Assembly: GCA_964533275.1 (NCBI GenBank)
Contig: CAZHJK010000022.1
Span: 1 to 48,583, forward strand
DNA length: 48,583 nt
Direction of reading: 5' to 3'
Source: CAZHJK01 sp964533275
GTDB taxonomy: Bacteria > Bacillota > Clostridia > Eubacteriales > Garciellaceae
Below the pieces are notes generated by a model. The model made no database searches, had not been told where the DNA came from, and worked only from the letters and a program-made list of their open reading frames with translations. The stretch's first letter is position 1, and each line of letters starts with the position of its first letter. This document shows positions 1 to 9,285 of this stretch, in pieces. Both the position numbers and the translations under genes were made by a program.

Positions 1-158
1 ATTATTTAGGTCTACTTTTTTGATTTTATTTTTTCATAGAACTTTTGACATTACCCTTATTCCTTATTGTAACATTATTTATAAACCTGTTAAAGGAACT
101 ATATCTATAGTTTTAAGATAATTACAGGAGAGATTGATTATTACTATAAACTTCTATC

Positions 159-200
159 TAAAAAAGCAATAGAGTGAGACTTTTTATAGCTCCTCACTCT
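159..200 (-). terminator. Terminator of the large leftward operon
   Basis: On the minus strand AGAGTGAG (193-200) pairs with CTCACTCT (171-178), and a T-rich tract follows about five bases later. It lies just past the stop codon of the kinase-like gene, so it should end the leftward catabolic transcript. The remaining bases 1-158 are AT-rich and I see nothing else in them. Confidence 0.7.
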
Positions 201-207
201 AAATTAG

Positions 208-1698
208 CTAACCATCATGATCCATAATTAAAATAACAATTAAGTCTTGAACACTAATGCTTTGACTTGCCCAAATTCCGCTATCCAACTTCCAAAGTAC
301 ATCGGATGTCCCATGGGTTTTAAGTCCATTCATAACATCTACTCCATATTTCTGGGCTTCATCTAAAGTATATCCATCTACTACACCACCAGCAAGATTA
401 TTACAACCCATATCAGCTGCTTCCTGGTTAAATATTCCTCCTGGACCATCTGTTCCATCTGTATCTGCTGATGCTATTACTATTCGCTTATTACCATTAA
501 TAATTGTTGCAGCACTGAGTGCGAACTCTTGATTTCTACCACCAATTCCAGGTTCATCTTCAACCTTAACTACCAGTTCTCCTGTCATAAATAAAGCACA
601 AGGAGTCTTAAATGGCTGATTTTCATTTGCTATATTAACAGCTATTCTGCTTATTAAACTTCCTGCCGGTGCAGCTTCTACAAAAGTTTTTCTTGTCAAT
701 AAATGTGGTTCATATCCTAAATTTTTTGCGACCTCCATAGAGCTATTTAGAAAACCTAAATCATTAGGCATTATCCCAAAAATTCGGCAATCCATCTTCT
801 CAAACTCTTGTCGTACTAAAGATTTCTGCTCATCCGTCTGATTTAAAAGATGCCTCTGTATTGAGTCAGCAACACAATCCCAGATATCGTTCTTTTTTAA
901 TATTTCTATTGCCTCTTTTGCTGTACTCATATCCGGTAATGTATGCAGCCAAATGTTTGAATTCATAACACCTTGATAACCAACCTCACCGAATGCATTT
1001 GGTTCATTAAGGTCAATAGTAATGATATGAACCATTTTTGAAGGATGTAATTTTTTTGTAATTCTCCCGCCTTTTAATTGATCTACCTGATTCCGTACAT
1101 AGTTTAATACTGTAGTAGGTAATCCCTTTTTAATCTGCATAACTTCCGTAATTTCCTGTATTTCTTTAAATTCAATACCCTCAACAGGAAGAGTCATAAG
1201 TGAAGACGCCCCATTACCTATAATTGTAAGTACTAAGTCCCGGTTTGTTAAATTTAGATCATCGATCATATCTACCATTTTCTTGCTGCCTTCAACACTA
1301 CACTCATCTGCTATTGGATGTCCGGCGTGGGTAACACCTATCTTATTTAAGTTATGTTTATCACCATGTTTAATTATAATATGACCGCCTGTTAAATAAT
1401 CACCAAGTACTTCTTCAATTGCTAATGCTGAACGATGGATCCCCTTACCAGCACCAAATACAAAAATTCTATCTAAATCTGTATCTAGATCATAGACATC
1501 TATCCCAGTTCTTGGAGAACCCTTTGGGACAAAGTCCGGATAACCAACAGAGAGTTTTCCGTTTTCAATATTTAACATATTAAGTGTATTATAATATGGA
1601 TCTGTTTCACTCAATCCTGCTTCCATAATTTCAAGAATATGTTTTCTACCTTCAATATTACCGTGAGAAATTAGTTTGTCTGTGTTAAGGATTCTCAT
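208..1698 (-). CDS. MOFRL-family glycerate 2-kinase-like protein, divergent
   Basis: The 496-residue product has the DUF4147 N-terminal domain and the C-terminal MOFRL domain (GGRNQEFALSA, then SADTDGTDGPGG) of glycerate 2-kinases, which phosphorylate D-glycerate to 2-phosphoglycerate. It is longer than the usual 410-450 residues. Two usually conserved patches differ. The glycine-rich loop that normally reads like SGGGSALL is GNGASSLM, and the SDVxGDDP segment is replaced by IDLNEPNAFGE. The LNxVRxxxxxxKGG motif is kept. It is the last gene of the operon, directly after two enolase-like genes, so the phosphorylated product may be their substrate. The family assignment is firm; that the substrate is glycerate is only a possibility. 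Confidence 0.8.
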   Translation of the reverse strand: MRILNTDKLISHGNIEGRKHILEIMEAGLSETDPYYNTLNMLNIENGKLSVGYPDFVPKGSPRTGIDVYDLDTDLDRIFVFGAGKGIHRSALAIEEVLGDYLTGGHIIIKHGDKHNLNKIGVTHAGHPIADECSVEGSKKMVDMIDDLNLTNRDLVLTIIGNGASSLMTLPVEGIEFKEIQEITEVMQIKKGLPTTVLNYVRNQVDQLKGGRITKKLHPSKMVHIITIDLNEPNAFGEVGYQGVMNSNIWLHTLPDMSTAKEAIEILKKNDIWDCVADSIQRHLLNQTDEQKSLVRQEFEKMDCRIFGIMPNDLGFLNSSMEVAKNLGYEPHLLTRKTFVEAAPAGSLISRIAVNIANENQPFKTPCALFMTGELVVKVEDEPGIGGRNQEFALSAATIINGNKRIVIASADTDGTDGPGGIFNQEAADMGCNNLAGGVVDGYTLDEAQKYGVDVMNGLKTHGTSDVLWKLDSGIWASQSISVQDLIVILIMDHDG

Positions 1699-1722
1699 AA
1701 TTAGTCATTTTCCTTTCAAATA

Positions 1723-2997
1723 TTATAATTGGAATCTTTTTCCATTAATCCCTCTTTTCCCGAAGAATCTAGCACGAGGACCCAACTCATGTTCTATCTT
1801 TAATAACCTATTCCCTGAATATCCTAGACCATATTCCCTTGCCATTCCTGCATTGTATCCTACAATATAGTCACAAATCGCATTTCCTTCTCCACGTTCT
1901 CCACAGGGGGATATTCCAAAATTATTCTCTTTAGCATACAAAGCTATTTCAGCAGCTTCCGAAACTGTACCAATTTGACTGGTAACAACCCTCATAGCAT
2001 TTCCAGCACCCATTTGTATTGCATTTTTTACTCTTTCAGGATTTGTCGCTAATAGGTCATCTCCAGTAATTTGTATATCAACTTGCTTTGTAATTTCTGC
2101 AAACCCTTCAAAATCATCATCATGTAAAGGATCTTCAATATTTACTATCGGATACTCTTTAGCTATTTTTACCATAAGTTCAATCATATCATCTCTAGTC
2201 TTAGGTTCTTTGGAAAATATACCTTCATATAGTTTTGATTCTTTATTATAAAATGAATTTGCAGCAATATCTATTTGTATTCCAATCCTGTCCTTAAAGC
2301 CTGTTTCGTTAATTACTTCTGTCATATAATCCAACAATTCGAAGTCATTTTTAAGCTTTCCCTGGGCTATTGCCATACCGGCTATAATCTGCATTTTAAT
2401 CCCAAGTTTTTCCTTAATAAAATCAGACCAATTCATAAAAACTTCCCATAATGCGGTTGTAGCCTCTGTAAATGTATCAAAATCATAGGAAACAAAAGAA
2501 AATGAAGGCTTATATCCTGCGTATATGTTGCCACCATATCTTGTACTCCCTGTAGCAGCAGTAACACCGGGAACGGGTAGTGTAAAAGCTCTTACCCCAC
2601 CAATATGTTCATATAGAGGCATATTTAATGCTGTAGCACCCGTGTTCAGAATTGCTGTTGAAACAGCTGCCGTAGCATTAGCACCCATCTTCACCTTATC
2701 TTTTGTAAGTATTGCACTATCACATAAAGTTTGATTTGTCACATCCATGCCTATTAATAAAGGAGCTATTTCATGATTAACATTATCTACCGCCTGTGAA
2801 ACTCCAAGCCCCTTCCACTTTTGTCCGCCATCATAAACAAATTTTGCTTCATGTTTACCTACAGATATTCCAGGTGAGCACATAGCTTTTCCAACTATAC
2901 CACCTTCTGTTTCTACTACTACCTGAACAGCTGGTTTATTTCTGTCTGAAATCATTTCACTTGCAGAGACGGAAATGATTTTATTCTTTTTATTCAT
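1723..2997 (-). CDS. Enolase-like protein 1, catalytic residues replaced
   Basis: An enolase homologue of 424 residues. A longer frame begins with TTG at 3003, but GGAGG lies one base from that codon and seven from the ATG at 2997, so I prefer the ATG. Numbered on the longer frame, the three Mg ligands are kept: D245 (IQIDIAA), E290 (NIEDPL) and D315 (ITGDDL). By alignment to canonical enolase the general base K345 is V340, H373 is P366, K396 is R389, and the E168 and E211 positions carry no Glu. It is therefore unlikely to interconvert 2-phosphoglycerate and PEP. It may act on another 2-phospho-acid or be a non-catalytic partner of the neighbouring paralogue, since enolase is a dimer. Confidence 0.8.
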   Translation of the reverse strand: MNKKNKIISVSASEMISDRNKPAVQVVVETEGGIVGKAMCSPGISVGKHEAKFVYDGGQKWKGLGVSQAVDNVNHEIAPLLIGMDVTNQTLCDSAILTKDKVKMGANATAAVSTAILNTGATALNMPLYEHIGGVRAFTLPVPGVTAATGSTRYGGNIYAGYKPSFSFVSYDFDTFTEATTALWEVFMNWSDFIKEKLGIKMQIIAGMAIAQGKLKNDFELLDYMTEVINETGFKDRIGIQIDIAANSFYNKESKLYEGIFSKEPKTRDDMIELMVKIAKEYPIVNIEDPLHDDDFEGFAEITKQVDIQITGDDLLATNPERVKNAIQMGAGNAMRVVTSQIGTVSEAAEIALYAKENNFGISPCGERGEGNAICDYIVGYNAGMAREYGLGYSGNRLLKIEHELGPRARFFGKRGINGKRFQL

Positions 2998-3017
2998 AAT
3001 CAAACCTCCATAAATTC

Positions 3018-4322
3018 CTAGTCTCTGAATTTCTTTCCTTTCAATCCTTGTTTACCTGCATAACGAGCTCTGGAACCAAGTTCTTTTTCTATTTCTAGGA
3101 ATCTGCTACCAGGTGTACCAAGTGATGTTTCTCGAATAGTCCCAGCATTAATTCCAACACTATAATCACAGATATCTAAATTTTCTCCACGACTGGAGCA
3201 AGGCATAATACCATATCCATTTTCATAAGCGAGCTGAATCATTTCAAGGGATTCTGTAATAGATCCAATCTGATTCACTTTAAGAAGAACAGTATTACCT
3301 GCTCCCATGGAAGCACCGTGTTCAACTCTTTCCGTATTAGTAGTGAATAAATCATCACCAACAATTTGAATTCCAGTCTTATCTACTAAGATTGCATGCC
3401 CTTCAAAATCATTTTCATGGAGAGGGTCTTCCATTATAACAAAAGGATATTCCTTTGTTAATCGAACTATATGTTCAATCTGCTCATCTCTGGATCTTTC
3501 AACGGAATCAAATAGCCCCTGATAAGTCATAGTTTCTTGATTATAATAGCAGTCTGCTGCCATATCTATCTGAATACCCATTTTTCCTTCATAACCATAT
3601 TTACAGATTATCTCAGTTATATGATCCATTAAAACATAGTCATTCTCTATTAAACCATGGGGAATACTAAAAAATCCACTACAAGTATAATCAGGAGATG
3701 GTTCCTGGGATCTAAGACCATATTTCTTAATCATATACATTTCCCAATCTGAAAAAACTTCCCATAATGCATAGGATGCTTCAGAAAAAGAAGGAAAATC
3801 ATAAGCAACAAAAGAATATGTTGGTTTACTTCCTGCTTTTTCTCCCGAACTATATCTATTGCTTCCACTAATACAGCCATATGCTGCACAAGGGAGAGTC
3901 ACTGCACGAGAACCACCAATATGCTGATATAGGGGAATCCCTAATGCTTCTGCACCAGCTTTTAATACTGCCGCGGATACTGCTGCAACTGCATTACCGC
4001 CCAATCTAAGTTTTGCATCGGATCCTCCCAAGTTTAATATTGTATTGTCTACAATAGTTTGTTTGGTTGCATCCATACCTATAATAGTAGGAGCAATAAT
4101 ATTATTTACATTCTCAACTGCACGCATCACGCCTTTTCCTCGCCATGCAGTTCCTCCATCATATGCAAATGCTATTTCATGTGTACCAATTGAAAGTCCT
4201 GCTGTACACTGTACAGTACCCTTTGCACCATTTTCTGTGACAACTGTCGCTTCAATCGCGGGATGTCCTCTTCCTGAAAACACTTGACGTGCATGCACTT
4301 CTGTAATTGTCACTCCATGCAT
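3018..4322 (-). CDS. Enolase-like protein 2, partly altered active site
   Basis: A 434-residue paralogue of the next gene downstream, 20 bp away, with a clear ribosome site (TTGGAGG). Metal ligands are visible in IQIDMAA, IMEDPL and VGDDLF. Unlike its partner it keeps the K345-equivalent lysine (LLKVNQIGS). The H373 position is Pro (MPCSSRGE), the K396 position is Arg (AGTIRETS), and the EFM and DEGGF motifs carrying E168 and E211 are absent. It also has an insertion near residues 205-220. Tandem copies, one with and one without the catalytic lysine, suggest a heteromeric enzyme (inference). It will probably be annotated simply as enolase, which is likely wrong in function. Confidence 0.8.
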   Translation of the reverse strand: MHGVTITEVHARQVFSGRGHPAIEATVVTENGAKGTVQCTAGLSIGTHEIAFAYDGGTAWRGKGVMRAVENVNNIIAPTIIGMDATKQTIVDNTILNLGGSDAKLRLGGNAVAAVSAAVLKAGAEALGIPLYQHIGGSRAVTLPCAAYGCISGSNRYSSGEKAGSKPTYSFVAYDFPSFSEASYALWEVFSDWEMYMIKKYGLRSQEPSPDYTCSGFFSIPHGLIENDYVLMDHITEIICKYGYEGKMGIQIDMAADCYYNQETMTYQGLFDSVERSRDEQIEHIVRLTKEYPFVIMEDPLHENDFEGHAILVDKTGIQIVGDDLFTTNTERVEHGASMGAGNTVLLKVNQIGSITESLEMIQLAYENGYGIMPCSSRGENLDICDYSVGINAGTIRETSLGTPGSRFLEIEKELGSRARYAGKQGLKGKKFRD

Positions 4323-4340
4323 TTTAATGCCTCCAATTCA

Positions 4341-6251
4341 TTAATTTAAATTTGCTTTAGTTTCTTTTTTATTTTTTATATACATTGGTAAACAAATTAA
4401 TAATCCTAAAGCTATTGCAATAAAATCTGTTATTACACTTGGATGTAAAAACAACACAGCTGCTATAAATAAAATAGTTCTGCTGATAAAAGCAATCTTA
4501 TTATATAAAAATCCTTCTACAGATACTCCCAATAAAGTTACTCCAATTACCGAAGTAATAATGGTCAAAATTATCTCAGCTCCAGTACCTTCAACTAATA
4601 GTAATACTGGACTTAATGCAAACATAAAAGGTACTATATAAGAAGCTATTCCTAGTCTAAAAGCCTGATAACCTGTTTTCATTGGATCACTTCCAGCTAG
4701 GCTTGATGCTGTATATGCTGCCAATGCAACTGGCGGAGTAATATTTGAAATATTTGCAAAGTAAAAACCAAATAAATGTGCGGCTATTACAGGAAGTCCC
4801 ATTTTGATAATTGCTGGCACTAGTAATGTTGCTACAACAATGTAAGCTGGTGTGGTAGGTAAACCCATTCCTAAAACTAAAGCTGCTACTGCTGTTAATA
4901 TCAGCGCTAATACTACATTATTTTGAGCTAGACTTAATAATAAAGTACTAAGTTTAGCACCTACACCTGTATAATTTATTACACCTACTACTATACCTGC
5001 ACAAGCACATGCTAAAGCTACACTCACAGCTCCCTGTGCTCCTTTAACCAGACACTTTAACAATTTTATAAATGTGTCTTTTAATTTAACTTTATTTTTC
5101 AAATCAGTAAAAATTAAGATTAAAATCGTAGTAGCCATAGCGAATAGTACAGAATATGTTGGACTATAACCCATAACTAAGATTATTACTAGAATAACTA
5201 AGGGTAGAAACATATAAATATCCTTCATAAGGCTCTTCAATGTAAGAGCTTCATCACTACTACTTAAAGCTTCAAGTCCAATTTTCTTCGCCCTTAAATG
5301 CACCATTGTATAGACCGCTAAATAGAATAAAATTGCAGGAAGTAATGCGCTTAAAAGTATACTTGAATAGGGAATTCCTGTAAACTCACTCATTATAAAG
5401 GCTGCACTTCCCATAACCGGTGGCATTATCTGTCCTCCAGTGGAAGCAACTGCTTCAACCGACGCAGCAAAGGTAGGGCTATATCCATTCTTCTTCATCA
5501 TTGGAATAGTAACCTGCCCTGTTGTAGCAACATTTGCAATACAGCTTCCTGAAATACTTCCAAAGAAAGCACTTGAAACTACAGCTGCTTTTGCAGGTCC
5601 ACCAACTGATTTTCTTGTAAGTGTTTTTGCAAAGTTAATAAAATAATCTCCTACTCCTGATCCCTCTAAAAATGAACCAAATATTACAAATAGGATAACA
5701 AATGTTGCTGATGCACCGATCGCGACACCCCAAATACCTTCTGTAGTTGTATATAGCGTATCTATAAACTCTATAATTGTAAATCCGCTATGTCCTAATG
5801 TTCCGGGCAGATACTGACCAAAAAGCATATATAGCATTGCAATAGTTGCTATTAATGGTAATGCGATACCCATTTTACGTCTTGTTCCTTCTATTATAGA
5901 TATAATTAACATAGCGCTAAACATATATTGATACCAAGTAAAAGGAGCAATATAATAAAATCTAGTATATAACCACTGCTCATTTAATATCAAATATAAT
6001 ACTGGTATGATTGCACATAATGAGAGTATAATATCTCCGATAGCAGCAATTTTCTTTCCTTTTTTTACCTTTAAAGGATTCATCATAAATACCAAAAATC
6101 CTGCAAACATATAATGAATTGATCTTTGGAAAATTGCTTGCCATGTTCCTGTTAAAGCAGTATATAAATGAAATGATGCAAACAAGATGCTAACAACAAA
6201 AATCACTTTTGTTCTTATCTTTAAGAAATCAAAACTTTTATCCTTTCCCAT
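4341..6251 (-). CDS. TRAP transporter fused permease (4TM-12TM)
   Basis: A 636-residue, very hydrophobic protein with the fused small and large TRAP permease subunits found in TAXI-type systems. The large-subunit part has typical segments such as GSFLEGSGVGDYF, GSISGSCIANVATTGQVTIP and LGMGLPTTPAYIV. A frame 24 residues longer exists, but the GGGGG-containing ribosome site lies inside it, so I place the start at the ATG at 6251. It works with the receptor encoded immediately upstream to import an organic acid using an ion gradient. Its place among catabolic genes suggests it imports the pathway substrate. Confidence 0.92.
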   Translation of the reverse strand: MGKDKSFDFLKIRTKVIFVVSILFASFHLYTALTGTWQAIFQRSIHYMFAGFLVFMMNPLKVKKGKKIAAIGDIILSLCAIIPVLYLILNEQWLYTRFYYIAPFTWYQYMFSAMLIISIIEGTRRKMGIALPLIATIAMLYMLFGQYLPGTLGHSGFTIIEFIDTLYTTTEGIWGVAIGASATFVILFVIFGSFLEGSGVGDYFINFAKTLTRKSVGGPAKAAVVSSAFFGSISGSCIANVATTGQVTIPMMKKNGYSPTFAASVEAVASTGGQIMPPVMGSAAFIMSEFTGIPYSSILLSALLPAILFYLAVYTMVHLRAKKIGLEALSSSDEALTLKSLMKDIYMFLPLVILVIILVMGYSPTYSVLFAMATTILILIFTDLKNKVKLKDTFIKLLKCLVKGAQGAVSVALACACAGIVVGVINYTGVGAKLSTLLLSLAQNNVVLALILTAVAALVLGMGLPTTPAYIVVATLLVPAIIKMGLPVIAAHLFGFYFANISNITPPVALAAYTASSLAGSDPMKTGYQAFRLGIASYIVPFMFALSPVLLLVEGTGAEIILTIITSVIGVTLLGVSVEGFLYNKIAFISRTILFIAAVLFLHPSVITDFIAIALGLLICLPMYIKNKKETKANLN

Positions 6252-6336
6252 GTGAGTAGTACCCCCTTTTACAGTTTTTATTAGGTTGTAAATATTTTGT
6301 GCGCACCGAGTAAAGATGCGCACAAGAAATCAAACT

Positions 6337-7377
6337 TTATTGCATAAGTCCTTCTTCTTTAAAGTACTTTTCTGCACCTGGGTGAACAGGGATACCTAAA
6401 TCTTTTGCATATGCTTCTGGAGTTAGGGTAGAATATGCAGCATGTCCTTCTTTTATTTGATCTAAATTTTCAACAATAGCCTTTGTTAAATCATATACAA
6501 AATCTGTATCTAAATCACTTGATACGATAAAGTGTTGTGCATTACCTATAGTATTAATATCTTCTGTTTGACCTTCATAAGTCCCTGCTGGAATAACATT
6601 ACGCATAATTGCTGGTGCAATTTCTTGTAGTGCTGCTAATTTGTCATCTGGGATCTCAAGTAGCTTTATGTCTCTAACAGATGCAATGTCCATTACTACT
6701 GATACAGGAAGTGCAGAAGCAAAACATAAAACATCGGTTAAACCATCTTTAAATTGTTCTCCCGCATCATTTAAAGAAGCAAAGGACACTGAAGAGAAAT
6801 CAGCATAACTCATTTCATATACTTCTAAGATCTGTCTTGTGATAATTTCTGCAGCATTACCAGGAGCAAAGGTAGTCAATTTTTTACCTGCAAGATCCTC
6901 AACACTTTCAATACCACTATCAGCAGCTACTATTATATGAGTAGCTTCATCATATAAGAAACCCATATTCATAACCTTATCCTGTGACTCAGTAAATGGC
7001 TCTACACCATCATAACCATCCCAAGTTGAAGGAAGTTTGCTCATTGATAGTCCATATTCACCAGTTTGTATTCCACTAAGGTTACTATACGCAGCCCCTG
7101 GAATTACTGTAGCACTTAAACCTAACTCTTTATCAACAATTTGTCCAACAATTGTTGTAGCTATATTCCAAGATCCGCCTGTAGTACCTCCAGAGATTTT
7201 TAATGAAGTTGGTACTACTCCTCCACTTTCTTCTGTACCTTCTGTTTGTTCTGTTTCTTCACTTTGTCCTTTTTCTTCATCAGAATTGCTACCGGAACAA
7301 GCAGTGAATGTCATTACAGACATCATTAGAATAAGTAACAATGCAACAGATTTTACCAATAGTTTTTTTCTTTTCAT
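6337..7377 (-). CDS. TAXI-family TRAP solute receptor, lipoprotein
   Basis: A 346-residue secreted receptor. It starts with a basic residue stretch, a hydrophobic helix and a lipobox TFTAC, so the mature protein should be lipid-anchored at the cysteine. An acidic, Ser/Thr/Gly-rich linker follows (about residues 30-55). The fold begins with the TAXI signature region SLKISGGTTGGSWN. The ribosome site GAGGAGGG is strong. It delivers ligand to the fused permease encoded next. TAXI receptors bind diverse carboxylates, so the ligand cannot be named from sequence. Confidence 0.92.
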   Translation of the reverse strand: MKRKKLLVKSVALLLILMMSVMTFTACSGSNSDEEKGQSEETEQTEGTEESGGVVPTSLKISGGTTGGSWNIATTIVGQIVDKELGLSATVIPGAAYSNLSGIQTGEYGLSMSKLPSTWDGYDGVEPFTESQDKVMNMGFLYDEATHIIVAADSGIESVEDLAGKKLTTFAPGNAAEIITRQILEVYEMSYADFSSVSFASLNDAGEQFKDGLTDVLCFASALPVSVVMDIASVRDIKLLEIPDDKLAALQEIAPAIMRNVIPAGTYEGQTEDINTIGNAQHFIVSSDLDTDFVYDLTKAIVENLDQIKEGHAAYSTLTPEAYAKDLGIPVHPGAEKYFKEEGLMQ

Positions 7378-7402
7378 TTTTTACCCTCCTCTTTTCTTTT
7401 TA

Positions 7403-8275
7403 TTATTTTATATTACTGGTTAATGTGCCAAGATTATCAATCGTAACCTCAACTACATCACCAGGTTTAACAAAACTGGGTGGTTCAAATTGTAGTGCAG
7501 TTCCTGCTGGTGTTCCACTAGCGATTATATCTCCTGGTTCTAAAGTAATAAATGATGAAAAATATTCTATTAAATCTCCAATTTTAAAAATTAAATTTTC
7601 AGTATTGGAATCCTGTCTTACTTCTCCATTTACTAAGGTACGGATATTTAGATTATCTGGATCCTCTATCTCATCCTTGGTTACGAAATAAGGTCCTTCG
7701 GGAAAGAATGTATCAAAATTTTTCCCACGGAATAGTTGAATGTCTTCTTTTACGCAATCATTTGCAGTAAAGTCATTTACAACCATGTATCCGGCAATAT
7801 AATCAAAGGCATCTTTTGCACTGATGTTTTTTCCTTTTTTACTAATTACCACACCAAGTTCGCCTTCATAAGTCACATTATGTCCATTAGTAAATACTTC
7901 ACATTCTGTACCATTCACCGTTGAAGCAATCTTACCAAATATCTTAAGTTTTTCCGGTATAGGAATATTACCTCTTTCACAAAAATCTCGATAGTTTAAA
8001 GCTGCACATAAAATATTATTTGGATTCTTTATTGGAATACCAATTTTTACTTCTGACAAATCTAAGAGATATTTTTTATTCTGTTCCCATTTCTCTACTA
8101 GCTCAGATACCTTTTTAAGTCCCTCTTGACATTTTAAGATATCTCCTATATCAGAATAATTAAATGTAATATTCGAATCCTTTGCTAAACTAGTTAAATC
8201 TAGTACACTTGTTTCATTAACCAATTTACCTATTCTTTTAGTTCCCTGTTCTTTCTCAAAAACTAGAAGTTTCAT
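7403..8275 (-). CDS. Fumarylacetoacetate hydrolase (FAH) family enzyme
   Basis: About 290 residues with the FAH C-terminal fold. The metal-binding acids appear in YEGELGVVI and VVNDFTAND, and the family motif GDIIASGTPAGTA is present near the end. A frame eight residues longer overlaps the upstream dehydrogenase stop, but an AAAGGAG site sits just before the ATG at 8275, so that start is preferred. FAH-family enzymes hydrolyse or hydrate keto-acids or cleave C-C bonds in sugar-acid pathways (for example 2,4-diketo-3-deoxy-acid hydrolases). Here a role on a dehydrated keto-acid is plausible. The exact reaction is unknown. Confidence 0.85.
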   Translation of the reverse strand: MKLLVFEKEQGTKRIGKLVNETSVLDLTSLAKDSNITFNYSDIGDILKCQEGLKKVSELVEKWEQNKKYLLDLSEVKIGIPIKNPNNILCAALNYRDFCERGNIPIPEKLKIFGKIASTVNGTECEVFTNGHNVTYEGELGVVISKKGKNISAKDAFDYIAGYMVVNDFTANDCVKEDIQLFRGKNFDTFFPEGPYFVTKDEIEDPDNLNIRTLVNGEVRQDSNTENLIFKIGDLIEYFSSFITLEPGDIIASGTPAGTALQFEPPSFVKPGDVVEVTIDNLGTLTSNIK

Positions 8276-8289
8276 TTTTTGTGTCTCCT

Positions 8290-9261
8290 TTATTTCCATC
8301 TAGGGTGGTCATATACCTCTTTATTCACTACATTTGGGTATTTTTCACCTCTTAATACGGCTAAAACACCTTCTGCAGTCATTTCACCTGTGCGATATCC
8401 ACTTTCTTTTGTTAAGGCTGCCATATGTGGACTAACAATAAAATTCTTTAATTCAAATAACTTGTGATCAGGATTCATTGGTTCTTCTACCATCATATCC
8501 TCTGCTGCTCCACCGAGATGTCCACTTTTTAGTACTTCATAAAGTGCATCCTCATCTACTAAATCTCCTCTTGCACAATTAACTAAAAATGCACCCTTCT
8601 TCATAGCTTCCAGCTCTTTTTTACCTAGGAGATTTCTAGTCTGTGGTGTAGATGGAACATGTAATGTTATAAAGTCTGCCTTACCAAGAACCTCATGTAG
8701 ATCTCCACTCCAGCCATAGCCAAATTCACTTACATCAGCTTCAGTAACAAATGGATCATATATACAAACTTCCATACCTACTGATTTACAAATCTTAGCC
8801 ACTGCTCTCCCTATAACACCAAAGCCAATTACTCCAATTGTTTTTCCTAGTATTTCAACAGATGCATATTTATTTCTTATGGAGAAATTGCCCTTTTTTG
8901 TCTCTTCAAAGCTTTCAGAAAAGTTTTTTGCTAATAATAAAGCCATCATTAATGTTTGCTCTGCAACTGATTGTACATTTGCACCTGGTGCAACCACTAC
9001 AGGGATACCATTTTCAGTAGCTGCTTTTACATCAATTGTATCTACTCCAACACCAGGTCTTGCAATAACCTTTAGATTAGGACAAGCTTCAATCATTTGC
9101 CTGTCCACCTTTCCAATTCTTAAAATAAGACCATCTGCCTGCTTCAAATCTTCTAGAGTGTCATGATTCATAGTTTTATCTAATACAACAACTTCATCAT
9201 TTTTTCGTAGGATACCCATACCATTTTCATAAATGGCATGGGTTAACAAAATTTTACTCAA
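8290..9261 (-). CDS. D-2-hydroxyacid dehydrogenase (PGDH-like)
   Basis: The 323-residue protein has the NAD site GFGVIG at 146-151 and the catalytic triad R231 (NCARGDLVD), E260 (VEEP) and H279 (SPHMAAL). It lacks the ACT domain of SerA, so a catabolic 2-keto-acid reductase or hydroxy-acid oxidase is more likely than serine biosynthesis. The start is TTG behind AAGGAGATG. It sits between the mandelate racemase-type gene and the FAH gene. Reduction of hydroxypyruvate or tartronate semialdehyde to glycerate would fit with the kinase at the operon end, but this is inference. Confidence 0.88.
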   Translation of the reverse strand: MSKILLTHAIYENGMGILRKNDEVVVLDKTMNHDTLEDLKQADGLILRIGKVDRQMIEACPNLKVIARPGVGVDTIDVKAATENGIPVVVAPGANVQSVAEQTLMMALLLAKNFSESFEETKKGNFSIRNKYASVEILGKTIGVIGFGVIGRAVAKICKSVGMEVCIYDPFVTEADVSEFGYGWSGDLHEVLGKADFITLHVPSTPQTRNLLGKKELEAMKKGAFLVNCARGDLVDEDALYEVLKSGHLGGAAEDMMVEEPMNPDHKLFELKNFIVSPHMAALTKESGYRTGEMTAEGVLAVLRGEKYPNVVNKEVYDHPRWK

Positions 9262-9285
9262 ATGTTTTCATCTCCTTAAAAGTAT

